From Nitrospira sp. (GTDB lineage: Bacteria; Nitrospirota; Nitrospiria; Nitrospirales; Nitrospiraceae), in the NCBI GenBank assembly GCA_029881435.1, contig JAOUMR010000002.1, positions 16,094 through 80,093 on the forward strand: a DNA stretch of 64,000 nucleotides, written 5' to 3'. Under the pieces are notes generated by a model. It was given only the letters and a program-made list of their open reading frames with translations. It searched no databases and had not been told where the DNA came from. The position numbers were made by a program, and so were the translations under genes. This document shows positions 26,719-35,829 of this stretch, piece after piece. Within the stretch, counting starts at the first letter, position 1. Every line of letters begins with the position of its first letter.

Positions 26719-27229
26719 CGGTTTTCCCCTTCTACACGGAGTCAACGCGAAACCGAACAACAGTGTGACGGCCTAATGACGGATACTAGACCCCATGGCC
26801 ATCACGGTAAGCTCGTCGTACTTGATATAGGATAGTGCACCCCACAGGTAATCAGGAGAAAAATCAGAAAATAGGACGGCACAGCCGTTATAGAACAAGT
26901 CTAGAGTGGCTCCCTTCCAGGGCCGATCATTAGTGGGGATCGGATACTCTGTACGTGACTAAGTGTGGAATTTAGGATCGTGGATTGCAGCAACAGGACG
27001 GTCTGATTACGATACGCATCCTTTCCAAGACTCTGGTCTTTCTCCCGGTGGGTAAGTTGGTTCACTGGATCAGATGCAAGCGCCTTTCCCACCTGATCTG
27101 TTGCTCACAAGTTACACAATTGGCCTTCTTGACAGATGATCCATCGGGCTGAGTCGAGATAGTGGTCGGTGAATCAAGTCGAGCAGAACGTATCGCAGGA
27201 TGGAGGGCAATTCTGGGACACGATATTCC
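26719..27229. other. spacer between bcsA and bcsS
   Basis: About 510 bases with no convincing coding frame on either strand. It probably includes a separate promoter for bcsS, since the gap is too long for simple readthrough coupling. Just inside the bcsA end, at about 27238-27275, a 13-base stretch TTCTCTCCAGTGC occurs twice. Confidence 0.45.
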
Positions 27230-29515
27230 TTACGATTCTCTCCAGTGCTTCTGGTGCAATTCTCTCCAGTGCTGTTCGCCTCGCTCGATGCTCTCGACTC
27301 TGAAACGAACACAGCTCGTGCGGAGACGGTTCATAACCGATACAGGACTAACCTTGAGGGTGATACGGGGCAGTTCCAATAGAGCTCCGACTAACGACCC
27401 TTTTGGAACTGAAGGGAAGAGGATACTCACGCCGGTGAAGGACATATCCTCCAACTTGCCGGACAGCGAGGACGTCGAGGTATTTAACCGACAAGAGGTC
27501 TCATGCGAGACTCGTAGCATCCGGCGCCGTTCCCAGTTGAAGGACCTCCACGGAGCGGTAAGAGCAAACAGCAGTGATCGTAGACTGCTCGCTATACCGG
27601 GTTGGAATTGATAAGTCTCTTCCCAGGATGCAGGATCCCCAAAGATCTTATCAACAAGCACCTCTCTCGTTGCCTCATCAAGTCCTTGGAACTGAATCCC
27701 GGCTTCCACGCCACCGGATGGTAACCGTTCCTGTCTAATGATTCGGCCAGGTAATCGCACGATCGCGCCTTGAGAGGACGTTAAAAGAAGAGTCACGGTG
27801 TCCCGTGCAGTAAACACTGGGTGTTCGAGCGACAGTGCGACGCCGTGCTCATTAATGTTGAGAATGCGCGCGGCGACGGAGTTGTCATCTAGAAACAACT
27901 CGCTCACAAAATCTCGATTAAGTCGGAACGCCTGTCGGCCTTGCGTCTGTTCGCTGGCAACGAACATTGCGATCGTCAGCAGCAAAAGATTGACGGATCC
28001 CCAAAAAAGGCTGACGGGGAGGCCTGGATCTCCAGTGCCGTGGCGAAAGTTCTGAATCCCCAATGCCAAACCTACAACCAACAATCCGAACGTCAACAAG
28101 TGCGGCCAGGCCAAAGTCAATTCAGCGGACGTGTTTCTTCCAATCCGTTGCCCTTTCGGTGTCACCTCGAAGGGGCGCTCTTTCCGGGGCGTGACAAGGG
28201 TCTTGAGCGCGACCCAGGTGAGCGCGAAGCACATGGCGATTTCATAGATGTCTGACCAGAATGGGTTGCGGGAGCCTCGGCTCGCCGGACGCATGACGAG
28301 TGCCGATGCGATGTAGAAAGAAAAGAAGTGAAGGCCAAGCAATACGACATTGGCATGAATTGGTGGTGTCTGGAACAGAAGACTAGAAAGCGGAGCGACT
28401 AGACAAATGAGGCGAGGAAGACCGAAAAAGAAGTAAAAGATCGACCCGAAATAATCCAGTCGCTGTGACAAGGTCAGACCACGTTTGGTGAGAGGGTTGT
28501 CACGGAGGAGGACTTGAATGCAACCCATGGCCCACCGCTTTCGCTGCTTGAGATAGCCTTCAAATGTCTCCGGCATCAGGCCAGCCGACAGCACGCGATT
28601 GAGGTAGCAGGACGTATACCCCTTCGCATGCAGGTTCATGCTCGTGTGGATATCTTCGGTGATAGTCTGAGTTTGGAACCCACCAATCTCCTCAAGGGGT
28701 TGTCGTCGGAAGAGACCGCCGCTGCCGGCGAAGAAGGCGCTGTTGTGCGCGTCTCGTCCGGCTTGTAAGGAGCGGAAGAACAATGCCTGCTCGTTCTTGA
28801 CGAGTTCACCTACTCGCAGATTGCGTTGAAAAACGTCGGGATTGTAGAAATGGTGGGGAGTCTGAACGATAGCCACTTTTTCGTCATCGAAGAATCCGAC
28901 AGTCTCTTTCAGAAATGCACGCGCAGGGATATGGTCAACATCGAACACGGCTATGAGATCACCATCGGTCAAGCGAAGAGCATGGTTGAGGTTTCCCGCC
29001 TTGGCATGGCGGGGATGATCCGGGCGTCTGATATAGCCACATCCCAGTGCGGTCGCCATCTTTTTGGCTTCAAGGCGACGGCCATCATCGAGAACGTACA
29101 CATTGAAGCGATCTCTGGGATATTCCAGTGATAGACAGCCCATCAATGTTTGCCGCAAGAGCGACAGCGGTTCATCCACAACAGTGACCATGATGTCGAC
29201 GGTTGGGTAATTCGTGATCGGTGCCGGTTGACGGTCGGTCGGTGACCAGGATTGATACGTGAAGAAACAAAACTGACAGAGCCCGTACAGTTCGGCGAGA
29301 TAGACGATCCATCCAATGACTAGACTGCTCAGGTCGTCGGTGGGTATTGTGTAAAGTGCTCGCCAGACCATGTAGCGGATGTACAAAAGGAGACTCAGGC
29401 TCAGGACCCACCGACGCCCTTGGTCTTTCTTGAGGAGCAGCCCTATGGTCAAGAGCGCCAGAGCAGAAATTCCTGCAGCGATAGGAGTGTCGAAAAAGTT
29501 ATCTACCAACGTCAT
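27230..29515 (-). CDS. bcsA: cellulose synthase catalytic subunit BcsA with tandem PilZ domains
   Basis: A 761-residue processive GT2 glycosyltransferase. Three N-terminal helices (to about 90) precede the catalytic domain: D143-D144-G, D192-V-D194, T286-E-D288 and the product-binding Q324-R-K-R-W328. About five more helices follow (355-520). Then come two PilZ-like modules: 526-625 (R527-xxx-R531, with N553-x-N-x-x-G558 in place of DxSxxG) and 660-745 (R664-xxx-R668, D690-M-S692-F-T-G695). BcsA polymerises UDP-glucose and is switched on by c-di-GMP. No bcsB, bcsC or bcsZ is nearby. The second PilZ is unusual. Confidence 0.87.
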   Translation of the reverse strand: MTLVDNFFDTPIAAGISALALLTIGLLLKKDQGRRWVLSLSLLLYIRYMVWRALYTIPTDDLSSLVIGWIVYLAELYGLCQFCFFTYQSWSPTDRQPAPITNYPTVDIMVTVVDEPLSLLRQTLMGCLSLEYPRDRFNVYVLDDGRRLEAKKMATALGCGYIRRPDHPRHAKAGNLNHALRLTDGDLIAVFDVDHIPARAFLKETVGFFDDEKVAIVQTPHHFYNPDVFQRNLRVGELVKNEQALFFRSLQAGRDAHNSAFFAGSGGLFRRQPLEEIGGFQTQTITEDIHTSMNLHAKGYTSCYLNRVLSAGLMPETFEGYLKQRKRWAMGCIQVLLRDNPLTKRGLTLSQRLDYFGSIFYFFFGLPRLICLVAPLSSLLFQTPPIHANVVLLGLHFFSFYIASALVMRPASRGSRNPFWSDIYEIAMCFALTWVALKTLVTPRKERPFEVTPKGQRIGRNTSAELTLAWPHLLTFGLLVVGLALGIQNFRHGTGDPGLPVSLFWGSVNLLLLTIAMFVASEQTQGRQAFRLNRDFVSELFLDDNSVAARILNINEHGVALSLEHPVFTARDTVTLLLTSSQGAIVRLPGRIIRQERLPSGGVEAGIQFQGLDEATREVLVDKIFGDPASWEETYQFQPGIASSLRSLLFALTAPWRSFNWERRRMLRVSHETSCRLNTSTSSLSGKLEDMSFTGVSILFPSVPKGSLVGALLELPRITLKVSPVSVMNRLRTSCVRFRVESIERGEQHWRELHQKHWRES

Positions 29516-29702
29516 GTTGAATGTGTCCCGGAGGGAAGCCTCCTAACCATCGTCTTGATGGGTACCACCCTATTACGAGACCGCTGGCTGGCCTAGCCCT
29601 ACGAATGTGGAGCAGCCTTTCGAGGGAGGCAGACAAGCGTATTGATCGAATTGGGAGTCCGTTTTTCTAGGCAGAATAAGGCGGTTCGATTAAAAGTGGG
29701 GG

Positions 29703-30317
29703 TCAAGTCCAAAGCTCAAGTGGGCCATGGTTGGCGATGCCTTGTAGCAGGTCTTGCGTCGAAAGCATGCCAACTAGACGGCGGGCGTGGTCCAAAACCG
29801 GAACCGCATGAATTTGTTCATCGAGCATGACGCGAGCAACTTCTCGAATCTCCGTAATGGGAGTTGAAGAGATAACTCTGGAGGTCATGATCTCCGCTAA
29901 TCGCCTTGCAGAAGCTTGTCTGCTATCACCAGCGGTGACAAGCTCGGGTACGTGTCGCAGCAGATCACGATGAGATACCATTCCCACCAGAGTGCCATGC
30001 AGGGAAGTGATGGGGATATGATGGAAACCCTTGTGAGACATCAGCACCCAGGCGTCGAGCAGCGTACTGTCGGAGGGAAGGGAAAGGACCGGGGCTTTCA
30101 TTAAGTCCTGGGCAAGCACCGCTGGTCTTGGATGTGGTTGCTGGGCACTCTGTTGTTGATAAGCGGTTTGCGCAGTCAAGGCCGAATGATCCAATGGAGG
30201 AGAGTGTTGGCCATCACGTTCAGTCCCCACAACAGGCTCAACCATGCTAAGCCGGGAGCCCGGTGGTCTTACGGGATAGGTCTCTGTGATTCCATTGACC
30301 GCGAGAAAAATTGGCAT
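29703..30317 (-). CDS. tandem CBS-domain protein
   Basis: A 204-residue protein starting at ATG 30317. Residues about 70-195 contain two CBS motifs: DLMKAPVLSLPSDSTLLDAW with HIPITSLHGTLVGMVSHRDL, and EIMTSRVISSTPITEIREVA with AVPVLDHARRLVGMLSTQDL. The N-terminal 65 residues are Pro/Gln-rich and unlikely to be folded. CBS pairs bind adenosyl nucleotides and act as energy sensors; no attached effector domain is present, so it may regulate another protein. Confidence 0.85.
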   Translation of the reverse strand: MPIFLAVNGITETYPVRPPGSRLSMVEPVVGTERDGQHSPPLDHSALTAQTAYQQQSAQQPHPRPAVLAQDLMKAPVLSLPSDSTLLDAWVLMSHKGFHHIPITSLHGTLVGMVSHRDLLRHVPELVTAGDSRQASARRLAEIMTSRVISSTPITEIREVARVMLDEQIHAVPVLDHARRLVGMLSTQDLLQGIANHGPLELWT

Positions 30318-30757
30318 CAAGCAACCCCTCAATGTCAGTATCGGAAATTTTGGGAAATACTTAAGAACGCTCTGCAGGAAACGCTGGGTTAATAGTAAGG
30401 AGACAAGGTGAGGGGCCGTATTGCAAGAATAAGAGCCAGTGCATCTCATGCGAGACACTGACATCTCAGATGGATTATGCGCTCGTGTCGACCGGTGGCG
30501 AGTCGCAAAAATACAGCCTAGATCAGGATGAGGCCACTCCTTTCCTTGATCCCAAGCAGTTCCTAATTGGTTGCTTCCGTTTTAACCCCTGTGATATAAG
30601 AACCGCCGTATCAAATCTTGTATCGTGTCGAGGGTTACGGGGCTCATACATAAAGACCAAAGTAAACATTCACAAGAAAGCCTGCACGTCCTCCAGACTT
30701 AGGCGGCACATATTCAAGCCTCTATTCATCTCTTCTTTTCTTGCAAGGGGGGTAGTC
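30318..30757. other. divergent regulatory region
   Basis: About 440 bases between the divergent CBS and cupredoxin genes. No reliable gene is visible, although a frame upstream of the cupredoxin ATG stays open by chance. It should hold both promoters. An AAGGGGGG ribosome site precedes ATG 30758. Confidence 0.45.
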
Positions 30758-31234
30758 ATGGGCAAGTCAATGTTGGCAATTATCCTCGGCCTTGGAGTGC
30801 TGTTGGCTGGGGTTTCGGGTTCGTATGCACTTCAAGCGGGTGGTGTTGAAGTAGGTGATCTGGAAACCGGATCTGTCGTCGGCCAACCTTTTAAGGAACT
30901 GAGCGTGGATGCCTCATTCGTCGCTATCGAAATCGGCAACACGAAGACGTGGTATCCTCCCATGACAGTCATCGATTTTAAGACACGTCCAGGTTCGCCG
31001 GTTCTCCTAAAGGTGACGAATAATGCAACAGCCGAACATGGATTTCGTCTCAGCGCAGCAGTGAATCAATCGGCACCAACTGTTCTGGATATCAAGTTGG
31101 TGCTGAAGCCAGGGGAGACGCGGTACATCGGTGTTCCGACCAGTGATTTGTTCTATAATACGGGGAGCGTCCTTGAATATAGTTGTCACTTGCATGCAGG
31201 GCATGTCGGCGGCAAGTTGCTCATGCTGAAGTAA
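30758..31234 (+). CDS. exported cupredoxin-domain protein
   Basis: A 158-residue protein with a signal peptide (SMLAIILGLGVLLAGVSGSY, cleavage near ALQA). The rest is a plastocyanin-like barrel with copper-ligand candidates H94 (TAEHGFRL), C143, H146 or H149 and M156 in CHLHAGHVGGKLLM. This should be a periplasmic copper electron carrier or copper-binding protein. I start at ATG 30758, after AAGGGGGG. A strong hairpin terminator follows 26 bases downstream. Confidence 0.8.
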   Translation: MGKSMLAIILGLGVLLAGVSGSYALQAGGVEVGDLETGSVVGQPFKELSVDASFVAIEIGNTKTWYPPMTVIDFKTRPGSPVLLKVTNNATAEHGFRLSAAVNQSAPTVLDIKLVLKPGETRYIGVPTSDLFYNTGSVLEYSCHLHAGHVGGKLLMLK

Positions 31235-31260
31235 TATATCCCAGCTCGAGTGGTCATAGC

Positions 31261-31300
31261 AAAAGGCCTCGGTGAGTCTCACCGAGGCCTTTTGTTTTTC
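31261..31300. terminator. intrinsic terminator after the cupredoxin gene
   Basis: Arms 31261-31276 (AAAAGGCCTCGGTGAG) and 31278-31293 form a 16-base perfect inverted repeat with a T-run on the + side and an A-run on the other. It can therefore stop transcription in both directions. Confidence 0.85.
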
Positions 31301-31320
31301 AAGTGAGTCCATGAAATGCA

Positions 31321-31353
31321 GAAGGCCCCATTTCTATAGAAACTGGGGCCTTC
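31321..31353. terminator. second hairpin, terminator for the ferredoxin gene
   Basis: GAAGGCCCCA (31321-31330) pairs with TGGGGCCTTC (31344-31353), with inner TTTC/GAAA pairing around a TATA loop. It lies just after the stop of the minus-strand ferredoxin gene. The T-rich tail is modest. Confidence 0.6.
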
Positions 31354-31374
31354 ACAATACCAATTCGAAATGAG

Positions 31375-31722
31375 TTAGTTTCTTACACCGCTCCAGACTT
31401 TGGCAGAATCAATCTCCTTATCAGGATTCAAAGTTTTCGCCTTTTCAAGAAGTACGTCCGTCGTCTCAGGGTAAGCGGGGTCTGAGATACAGCAATTATC
31501 GACAGGACACACTGCCGCACACTGGGGTTCATCAAAGTGACCAACACACTCGGTGCAGCGATCGTGGGCAATGACATAAATATTGTCGCCGACACCTTGT
31601 CCATCACCAACGTGATTACCTTTAGTCTCGGCATCGCTTCTGGTCTCGAAAATTGCTTCATTAGGACATTCTGGCAGGCATGCTCCACACGAGATACATT
31701 CATCCGTTATCAATAAAGCCAT
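31375..31722 (-). CDS. 2[4Fe-4S] ferredoxin, Alvin type
   Basis: A 115-residue ferredoxin. Cluster cysteines are C9-x2-C12-x2-C15-x3-C19 and C56-x2-C59-x8-C68-x3-C72, the last spacing being typical of Allochromatium-type ferredoxins with low potentials; a stretch of about 35 residues separates the two halves. ATG 31722 follows AAGGAGG. It is an electron donor for reductive metabolism, with an unknown partner. Confidence 0.9.
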   Translation of the reverse strand: MALLITDECISCGACLPECPNEAIFETRSDAETKGNHVGDGQGVGDNIYVIAHDRCTECVGHFDEPQCAAVCPVDNCCISDPAYPETTDVLLEKAKTLNPDKEIDSAKVWSGVRN

Positions 31723-31943
31723 GACCCAAGCCTCCTTCTCACTTCCCAAAGACCAAACAATATTGACAAGTTCACACCACTCCCACCATAGTGCGCACGT
31801 CATGGTAGCGAGAAATGCGAAGGGATATTTTATTCTGCGATTCTTTTCTAAGTCAACAGAACGTAATCCGGTCAGAAGACCTAGCGTGGTCATGTGCGTG
31901 GGTCATTGGGCCCAACAGTGAAAGAAATGCCGGCCGTCACAAA

Positions 31944-32444
31944 ATGTCAGGTAGTCAGATAGAACCTGGAAGCCGAGAACAGCGAAACAAGCGGATCATC
32001 ATGATGGTCCTGCTTGCACTTCTTCTGATGAGTGCATCGGTCTTTCTGGGCGAGCGTAAGGAATCAAGCATCATTGTCGTGACGTTCCCTAGTGGAATTC
32101 AGCTCGAAGCTGAAGTGGCGGATACTCCGGAGAAATTGCTCTTTGGGCTGGCCTTTCGCGACACACTGCCTCCCAACGGCGGAATGCTTTACATTTTTGA
32201 GCAGAACGGTTTGCACCGCATCACGACTAGAGAATATCGATTTCCTATCGATATTCTCTGGATAGACGAGGGTCATCATGTCGTCCACATGCTGGAGTAC
32301 GCGGAACCGTGTAGCAAAGACCCGTGCCCATTCTTCGGACCGCCACCTGAACCGGCTCGTTATGTGATACAGGCTGAATCGGGATTCATTCAGAAGGCAA
32401 AAGTTGCAAAAGAGGATGAACTCAAATACACCCTCCGCATGTAG
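31944..32444 (+). CDS. DUF192 protein with N-terminal membrane anchor
   Basis: A 166-residue protein. Residues 16-40 (RIIMMVLLALLLMSASVFLG) form a signal anchor; the rest is a DUF192 domain (EVADTPEKLLFGLAFRDTLP, then GMLYIFEQNG and IDILWIDEGHHVVHM). DUF192 is a compact periplasmic fold of unknown function found across bacteria and archaea. I prefer ATG 31944; ribosome-site evidence is weak. The gene lies divergent to the ferredoxin. Confidence 0.78.
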   Translation: MSGSQIEPGSREQRNKRIIMMVLLALLLMSASVFLGERKESSIIVVTFPSGIQLEAEVADTPEKLLFGLAFRDTLPPNGGMLYIFEQNGLHRITTREYRFPIDILWIDEGHHVVHMLEYAEPCSKDPCPFFGPPPEPARYVIQAESGFIQKAKVAKEDELKYTLRM

Positions 32445-32477
32445 GTGCTGCGGAACGTGAAAAAGGAAACAAGCACG

Positions 32478-32795
32478 ATGAGTGGCTTCCAGAAAGTTGC
32501 GCAGATTGAAGAGGTGCCCCCGGGCAAATCGAAGATCGTGACAGTCAACGACCGCCCGATCGCATTGTTCAATATTGACGGCACATTATATGCTATCCAT
32601 AACAGCTGTCCTCATGAAGGAGGACCGCTTATTGAGGGGAGACTCAAGGGATATGTCATTGCTTGCCCTTGGCATGATCTCGCGTTTGATATCCGAAACG
32701 GGCAAGGTACAGATGGCGGTGGATACTGTGTGGGCAGTTACGAGGTCCGGGTTGAGGGGTCGGACGTCATGATCGGTCCACGCAGGAAGATGTAA
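32478..32795 (+). CDS. Rieske [2Fe-2S] ferredoxin
   Basis: A 105-residue soluble Rieske protein with C44-x-H46 (NSCPHEGGP) and C63-x2-H66 (ACPWHDLAFD). It has no membrane helix and lacks the disulfide cysteines of the bc1-type Rieske, so it resembles the dioxygenase ferredoxin/NirD group. It would pass electrons to an unknown partner enzyme. ATG 32478 is preceded by AAGGA; a GTG upstream is in frame. Confidence 0.88.
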   Translation: MSGFQKVAQIEEVPPGKSKIVTVNDRPIALFNIDGTLYAIHNSCPHEGGPLIEGRLKGYVIACPWHDLAFDIRNGQGTDGGGYCVGSYEVRVEGSDVMIGPRRKM

Positions 32796-32841
32796 GCAAA
32801 GAAGTCAGCCGCGACGATGATTTGCACGAACAGGAACAGAC

Positions 32842-33180
32842 GTGAGCTTTTCTAGTGCGGGCCACAACCCAACTCTGGATGTCACGGATTGCCGCAAGGT
32901 CACAGTTGATGAGCCGTTCGTCATCCACCTGTGGGAGGACCGGACCAGAGGCGAACAGTGGGTGCCTGCGTATGACACGAAAGGGCTTGCCCTCCTCAGT
33001 GATGAATTCCTTCGCATTGCGAGTAATAACGCGGTGGAGAATGGGCAACGCATCTTTGAGTTCAAGGCCGTCCAGCCAGGTGTGTATCAGGTAGTGTTTG
33101 AAAAACGCATGGGATGGAAATTTACCGCTGAGGAGCGTCGAGTCTTTAGGATAGACGTCCAGTCTGTCACTGGGAATTGA
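32842..33180 (+). CDS. chagasin-like (I42) protease-inhibitor fold protein
   Basis: A 112-residue protein, GTG start. A strand pattern of VDEPFVIHLWEDRTRGEQW, FEFKAVQPGVYQVVFEKR and RRVFRIDV matches the topology of I42 cysteine-protease inhibitors, with RTRGEQW at the usual NPTTGYxW position. The classical inhibitory residues are only partly kept, so inhibition is uncertain. No signal peptide. It lies five bases before dat, probably one transcript. Confidence 0.5.
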   Translation: MSFSSAGHNPTLDVTDCRKVTVDEPFVIHLWEDRTRGEQWVPAYDTKGLALLSDEFLRIASNNAVENGQRIFEFKAVQPGVYQVVFEKRMGWKFTAEERRVFRIDVQSVTGN

Positions 33181-33184
33181 ATTC

Positions 33185-34024
33185 ATGTCCGACGTCGCGT
33201 TCATCAATGGTCGTTTCATTCCATGGCAGGATGCAACCGTCTCTATCGATGACCGGGGGTTCCAGTTTGCTGACGCCGTCTACGAAGTGATCAGGACGTA
33301 TCGTGGGGCGCCGTTCCAGCTGGAGGCGCATCTCGCACGACTTGAGCGAAGTGCGAAGGAGCTCTTTATTTCCCAGCCATATTCACGAGCGCAATGGATG
33401 CAGTGGATCAACCACGGACTCAGTCTGGCAGGATATCAAGAGGCCAAGATCTATATCCAGATTACCCGAGGCGTGGCTCCTCGGGAGCACAGCTTCCCCT
33501 CCGAAATTTGCCCGACCATCGTCATGACGATTAAGGAATTACATAGTCTGCCCACTGAAATGCGCCAGGCCGGCGTCACGGCATGCACCTGTGAAGATCT
33601 TCGCTGGGGACGATGCGATATCAAGAGCGTCAATTTGCTTGCCAACGTTCTTGCACGTGAAGAGGCAGGAAAGGCTCGGGTGTTCGAAGCCATTTTCATT
33701 CGAGACGGTTGTGTGATGGAAGGTGCCTTAAGTAATGTGATGGCTGTTCAAGATGGAGTGGTCATGACGGCTCCTGAAGGTCCACGGATCCTGTCTGGCG
33801 TCACCAGGACAGTGGTGTTGGGGTTGGCCAAAAAAGAAAATATTCCGGTTGAAGAACGGTCCATATCGCTCGATGCGCTTTACGCAGCAGACGAGGTGTT
33901 CCTGACCGGGACCACACTCGAAGTGCTCGGAGTAGTTCAGGTCGATGGGAAGACCATTGGGTCCGGCCAGCCAGGCCCAATCACGAGAACGCTGGCCGCC
34001 CAGTGGGCGCTGTTGACCGGCTAG
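33185..34024 (+). CDS. dat: D-amino-acid transaminase
   Basis: A 279-residue fold-type IV PLP enzyme. PLP-binding K147 is in CDIKSVNLLANVLARE, and GFQFADAVYEVIRTY and EGALSNVMAV are typical. The fold is shared with branched-chain aminotransferase IlvE and 4-amino-4-deoxychorismate lyase; the GFQFADAVYEVI and RWGRCDIKS segments favour D-alanine transaminase, which makes D-glutamate and D-alanine for the cell wall. Specificity is inferred. Confidence 0.78.
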   Translation: MSDVAFINGRFIPWQDATVSIDDRGFQFADAVYEVIRTYRGAPFQLEAHLARLERSAKELFISQPYSRAQWMQWINHGLSLAGYQEAKIYIQITRGVAPREHSFPSEICPTIVMTIKELHSLPTEMRQAGVTACTCEDLRWGRCDIKSVNLLANVLAREEAGKARVFEAIFIRDGCVMEGALSNVMAVQDGVVMTAPEGPRILSGVTRTVVLGLAKKENIPVEERSISLDALYAADEVFLTGTTLEVLGVVQVDGKTIGSGQPGPITRTLAAQWALLTG

Positions 34025-34069
34025 AGCTCTTGCTTTGCTTCAGGGTGCGTGTTATGGTGCTGCCTCTGT

Positions 34070-34102
34070 AAGTGGGCTCATGCCCACTTTTTTGTTTGGG
34101 CA
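34070..34102 (+). promoter_or_regulatory. rimP-nusA operon leader: terminator hairpin with a competing pairing
   Basis: AAGTGGGC (34070-34077) and GCCCACTT (34082-34089) form a stem around a TCAT loop, followed by a T-run (34088-34093), an intrinsic-terminator shape. The 3' side TGCCCA (34081-34086) can instead pair with TGGGCA (34097-34102), enclosing the T-run. That would make a mutually exclusive antiterminator. It lies just ahead of rimP; a similar hairpin sits ahead of rimP in other bacteria as far as I recall. Confidence 0.55.
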
Positions 34103-34127
34103 CATGTCGAGCAGTATTAGGTTGAGC

Positions 34128-34610
34128 ATGCCGGGTAAATGTTTGCAGGCGGTTGCCGACCGATTGCAGGAAATTATTTCACCGATTTTATGGACGCTTG
34201 GACTTGAGTTGGTTGATGTGGTCTGTGTCGGGCAAGGTCCTCGTTCGGTTGTTCGTGTTCTGATCAATAAACCAGGTGGAGTCACCATCACAGATTGTGA
34301 ACAAACACATAAAGCCTTGGGCCCGGCCCTTGACGTCGCCGATCCCTTTCCCCACGCCTACACGCTTGAGGTCTCTTCGCCAGGTCTGGATCGGCCATTT
34401 AAGAGACTGCAAGATTATCAGCGAGCGATTGGGAAAGAGGTGAACCTCAAGCTTCGCCAACCAGTCGAAGGTCAGTGGAAGATTACGGGACGATTAATGG
34501 AAGTAGATGAGCGTGCTGTCGTGCTGGCTGTCGTTGCACCGCGGATATCGCAGCCGATGAGTTTGGATCGGGAGATGATTGCCGAGGCGAAGCTGGTCAT
34601 AAAAATTTAG
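34128..34610 (+). CDS. rimP: ribosome maturation factor RimP
   Basis: A 160-residue RimP. IISPILWTLGLELVDVVCVG, VRVLINKPGGVTITDCEQTH and YTLEVSSPGLDRPFKRLQDY are the family's conserved segments. It assists 30S subunit maturation. I choose ATG 34128, with an AGG upstream and about 14 residues before the first conserved helix; ATG 34104 is the alternative. It opens the translation operon. Confidence 0.9.
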   Translation: MPGKCLQAVADRLQEIISPILWTLGLELVDVVCVGQGPRSVVRVLINKPGGVTITDCEQTHKALGPALDVADPFPHAYTLEVSSPGLDRPFKRLQDYQRAIGKEVNLKLRQPVEGQWKITGRLMEVDERAVVLAVVAPRISQPMSLDREMIAEAKLVIKI

Positions 34611-34661
34611 ATATTTGAAGTCGAGCGTTGTGGACGGTAACCGGATGCAGGAGCGTGAGGT

Positions 34662-35813
34662 ATGAATCGAGAACTGATTTCAGTCATCGATGAAATCGGG
34701 CGTCAGAAAGGGATCGACAAAGCCCGAGTAATCGGAGCTATTGAATCCGCCCTGCAGACAGCTGCCAAAAAACGCTTTGGCCAGGCTGAGAACATTCAGG
34801 TGGAGATTGACCCAAAGACAGGAGAAATTTCTGTCGTATCCAAGAAAACCATTGTGGAAACGGTCAGTAATCCCAAAGCTGAAATCTCGATTCAGGAAGC
34901 GCGTCAATACGACAGTGAAGCTGAAGTGGGCGACGAAATCGGTTCTCTGATCGAGATGAACGAGTTGGGGAGAATCGCTGCCCAAACAGCGAAGCAAGTC
35001 ATATTTCAAAAGGTTCGAGAGGCAGAGTGGGAGGCGGTCCAAAAGGAATACTCTACGCGGCAGGGAGATCTTGTCACGGGCATCATTCTGGGCATGGAGC
35101 GCCGCAATTACCTCGTGGATCTTGGAAAGACGGAAGCGATACTACCCATCCAGGAGCAGATTCCCCGCGAAACATATCGGCGTGGTGATCGTGTAAAGGC
35201 AATGTTACTGGAAGTCCGTCGTACGCCAAAGGATGTTCAAGTCATATTGTCTCGAAGTCACCCGCAATTCGTGGCAAAGCTGTTTGAACTTGAAGTGCCA
35301 GAAGTGATGGAGAAGATCATCGAGATCAAGTCGGTTGTTCGAGAGCCTGGAGATCGAACAAAAATTGCCGTCACGTCACGGGAGAAAGCTGTGGACCCAG
35401 TCGGAGCCTGTGTCGGAATCAAGGGGTCCCGTGTCCAGGCGGTCGTCCGTGAGTTACGAGGCGAGAAGATCGACATCATTACGTGGACGCAAGACCCTCG
35501 AGTATTCATTGCTGAGGCCTTGAATCCGGCAACCATTGAAAAGGTCGGGATCGATGAAGAGAAAAAGTCGGCGCTCGTGGTCGCCGCTGACTCACAATTG
35601 TCGCTGGCCATCGGCAAGAATGGGCAAAATGTCAGGCTTGCCGCACGTTTGACAGGGTGGAAAATCGATATCATCAGCGCAACTGAATACGAGAAAGAAA
35701 AGGTCGAGCGCGATAAGGAAATTAAAGCGGCGCTTGCCGAAGAGGCCGAGTCGCAGCGACTCCAGGAAGAAGCGCGTCAAGCTGCCAGAGCTGAAGAAGC
35801 GACGAGCGGATAA
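34662..35813 (+). CDS. nusA: transcription termination/antitermination factor NusA
   Basis: A 383-residue NusA. The N-terminal RNA-polymerase-binding domain ([20 protein letters not shown]) is followed by S1 (about 130-200) and two KH domains ([20 protein letters not shown] and [20 protein letters not shown]). After that there is a charged helical tail of about 35 residues. The acidic C-terminal repeats of E. coli NusA are absent, giving a short form common outside Proteobacteria. It regulates pausing and termination, including of its own operon. Confidence 0.95.
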   Translation: MNRELISVIDEIGRQKGIDKARVIGAIESALQTAAKKRFGQAENIQVEIDPKTGEISVVSKKTIVETVSNPKAEISIQEARQYDSEAEVGDEIGSLIEMNELGRIAAQTAKQVIFQKVREAEWEAVQKEYSTRQGDLVTGIILGMERRNYLVDLGKTEAILPIQEQIPRETYRRGDRVKAMLLEVRRTPKDVQVILSRSHPQFVAKLFELEVPEVMEKIIEIKSVVREPGDRTKIAVTSREKAVDPVGACVGIKGSRVQAVVRELRGEKIDIITWTQDPRVFIAEALNPATIEKVGIDEEKKSALVVAADSQLSLAIGKNGQNVRLAARLTGWKIDIISATEYEKEKVERDKEIKAALAEEAESQRLQEEARQAARAEEATSG

Positions 35814-35829
35814 CCGACGGAACCATTCG

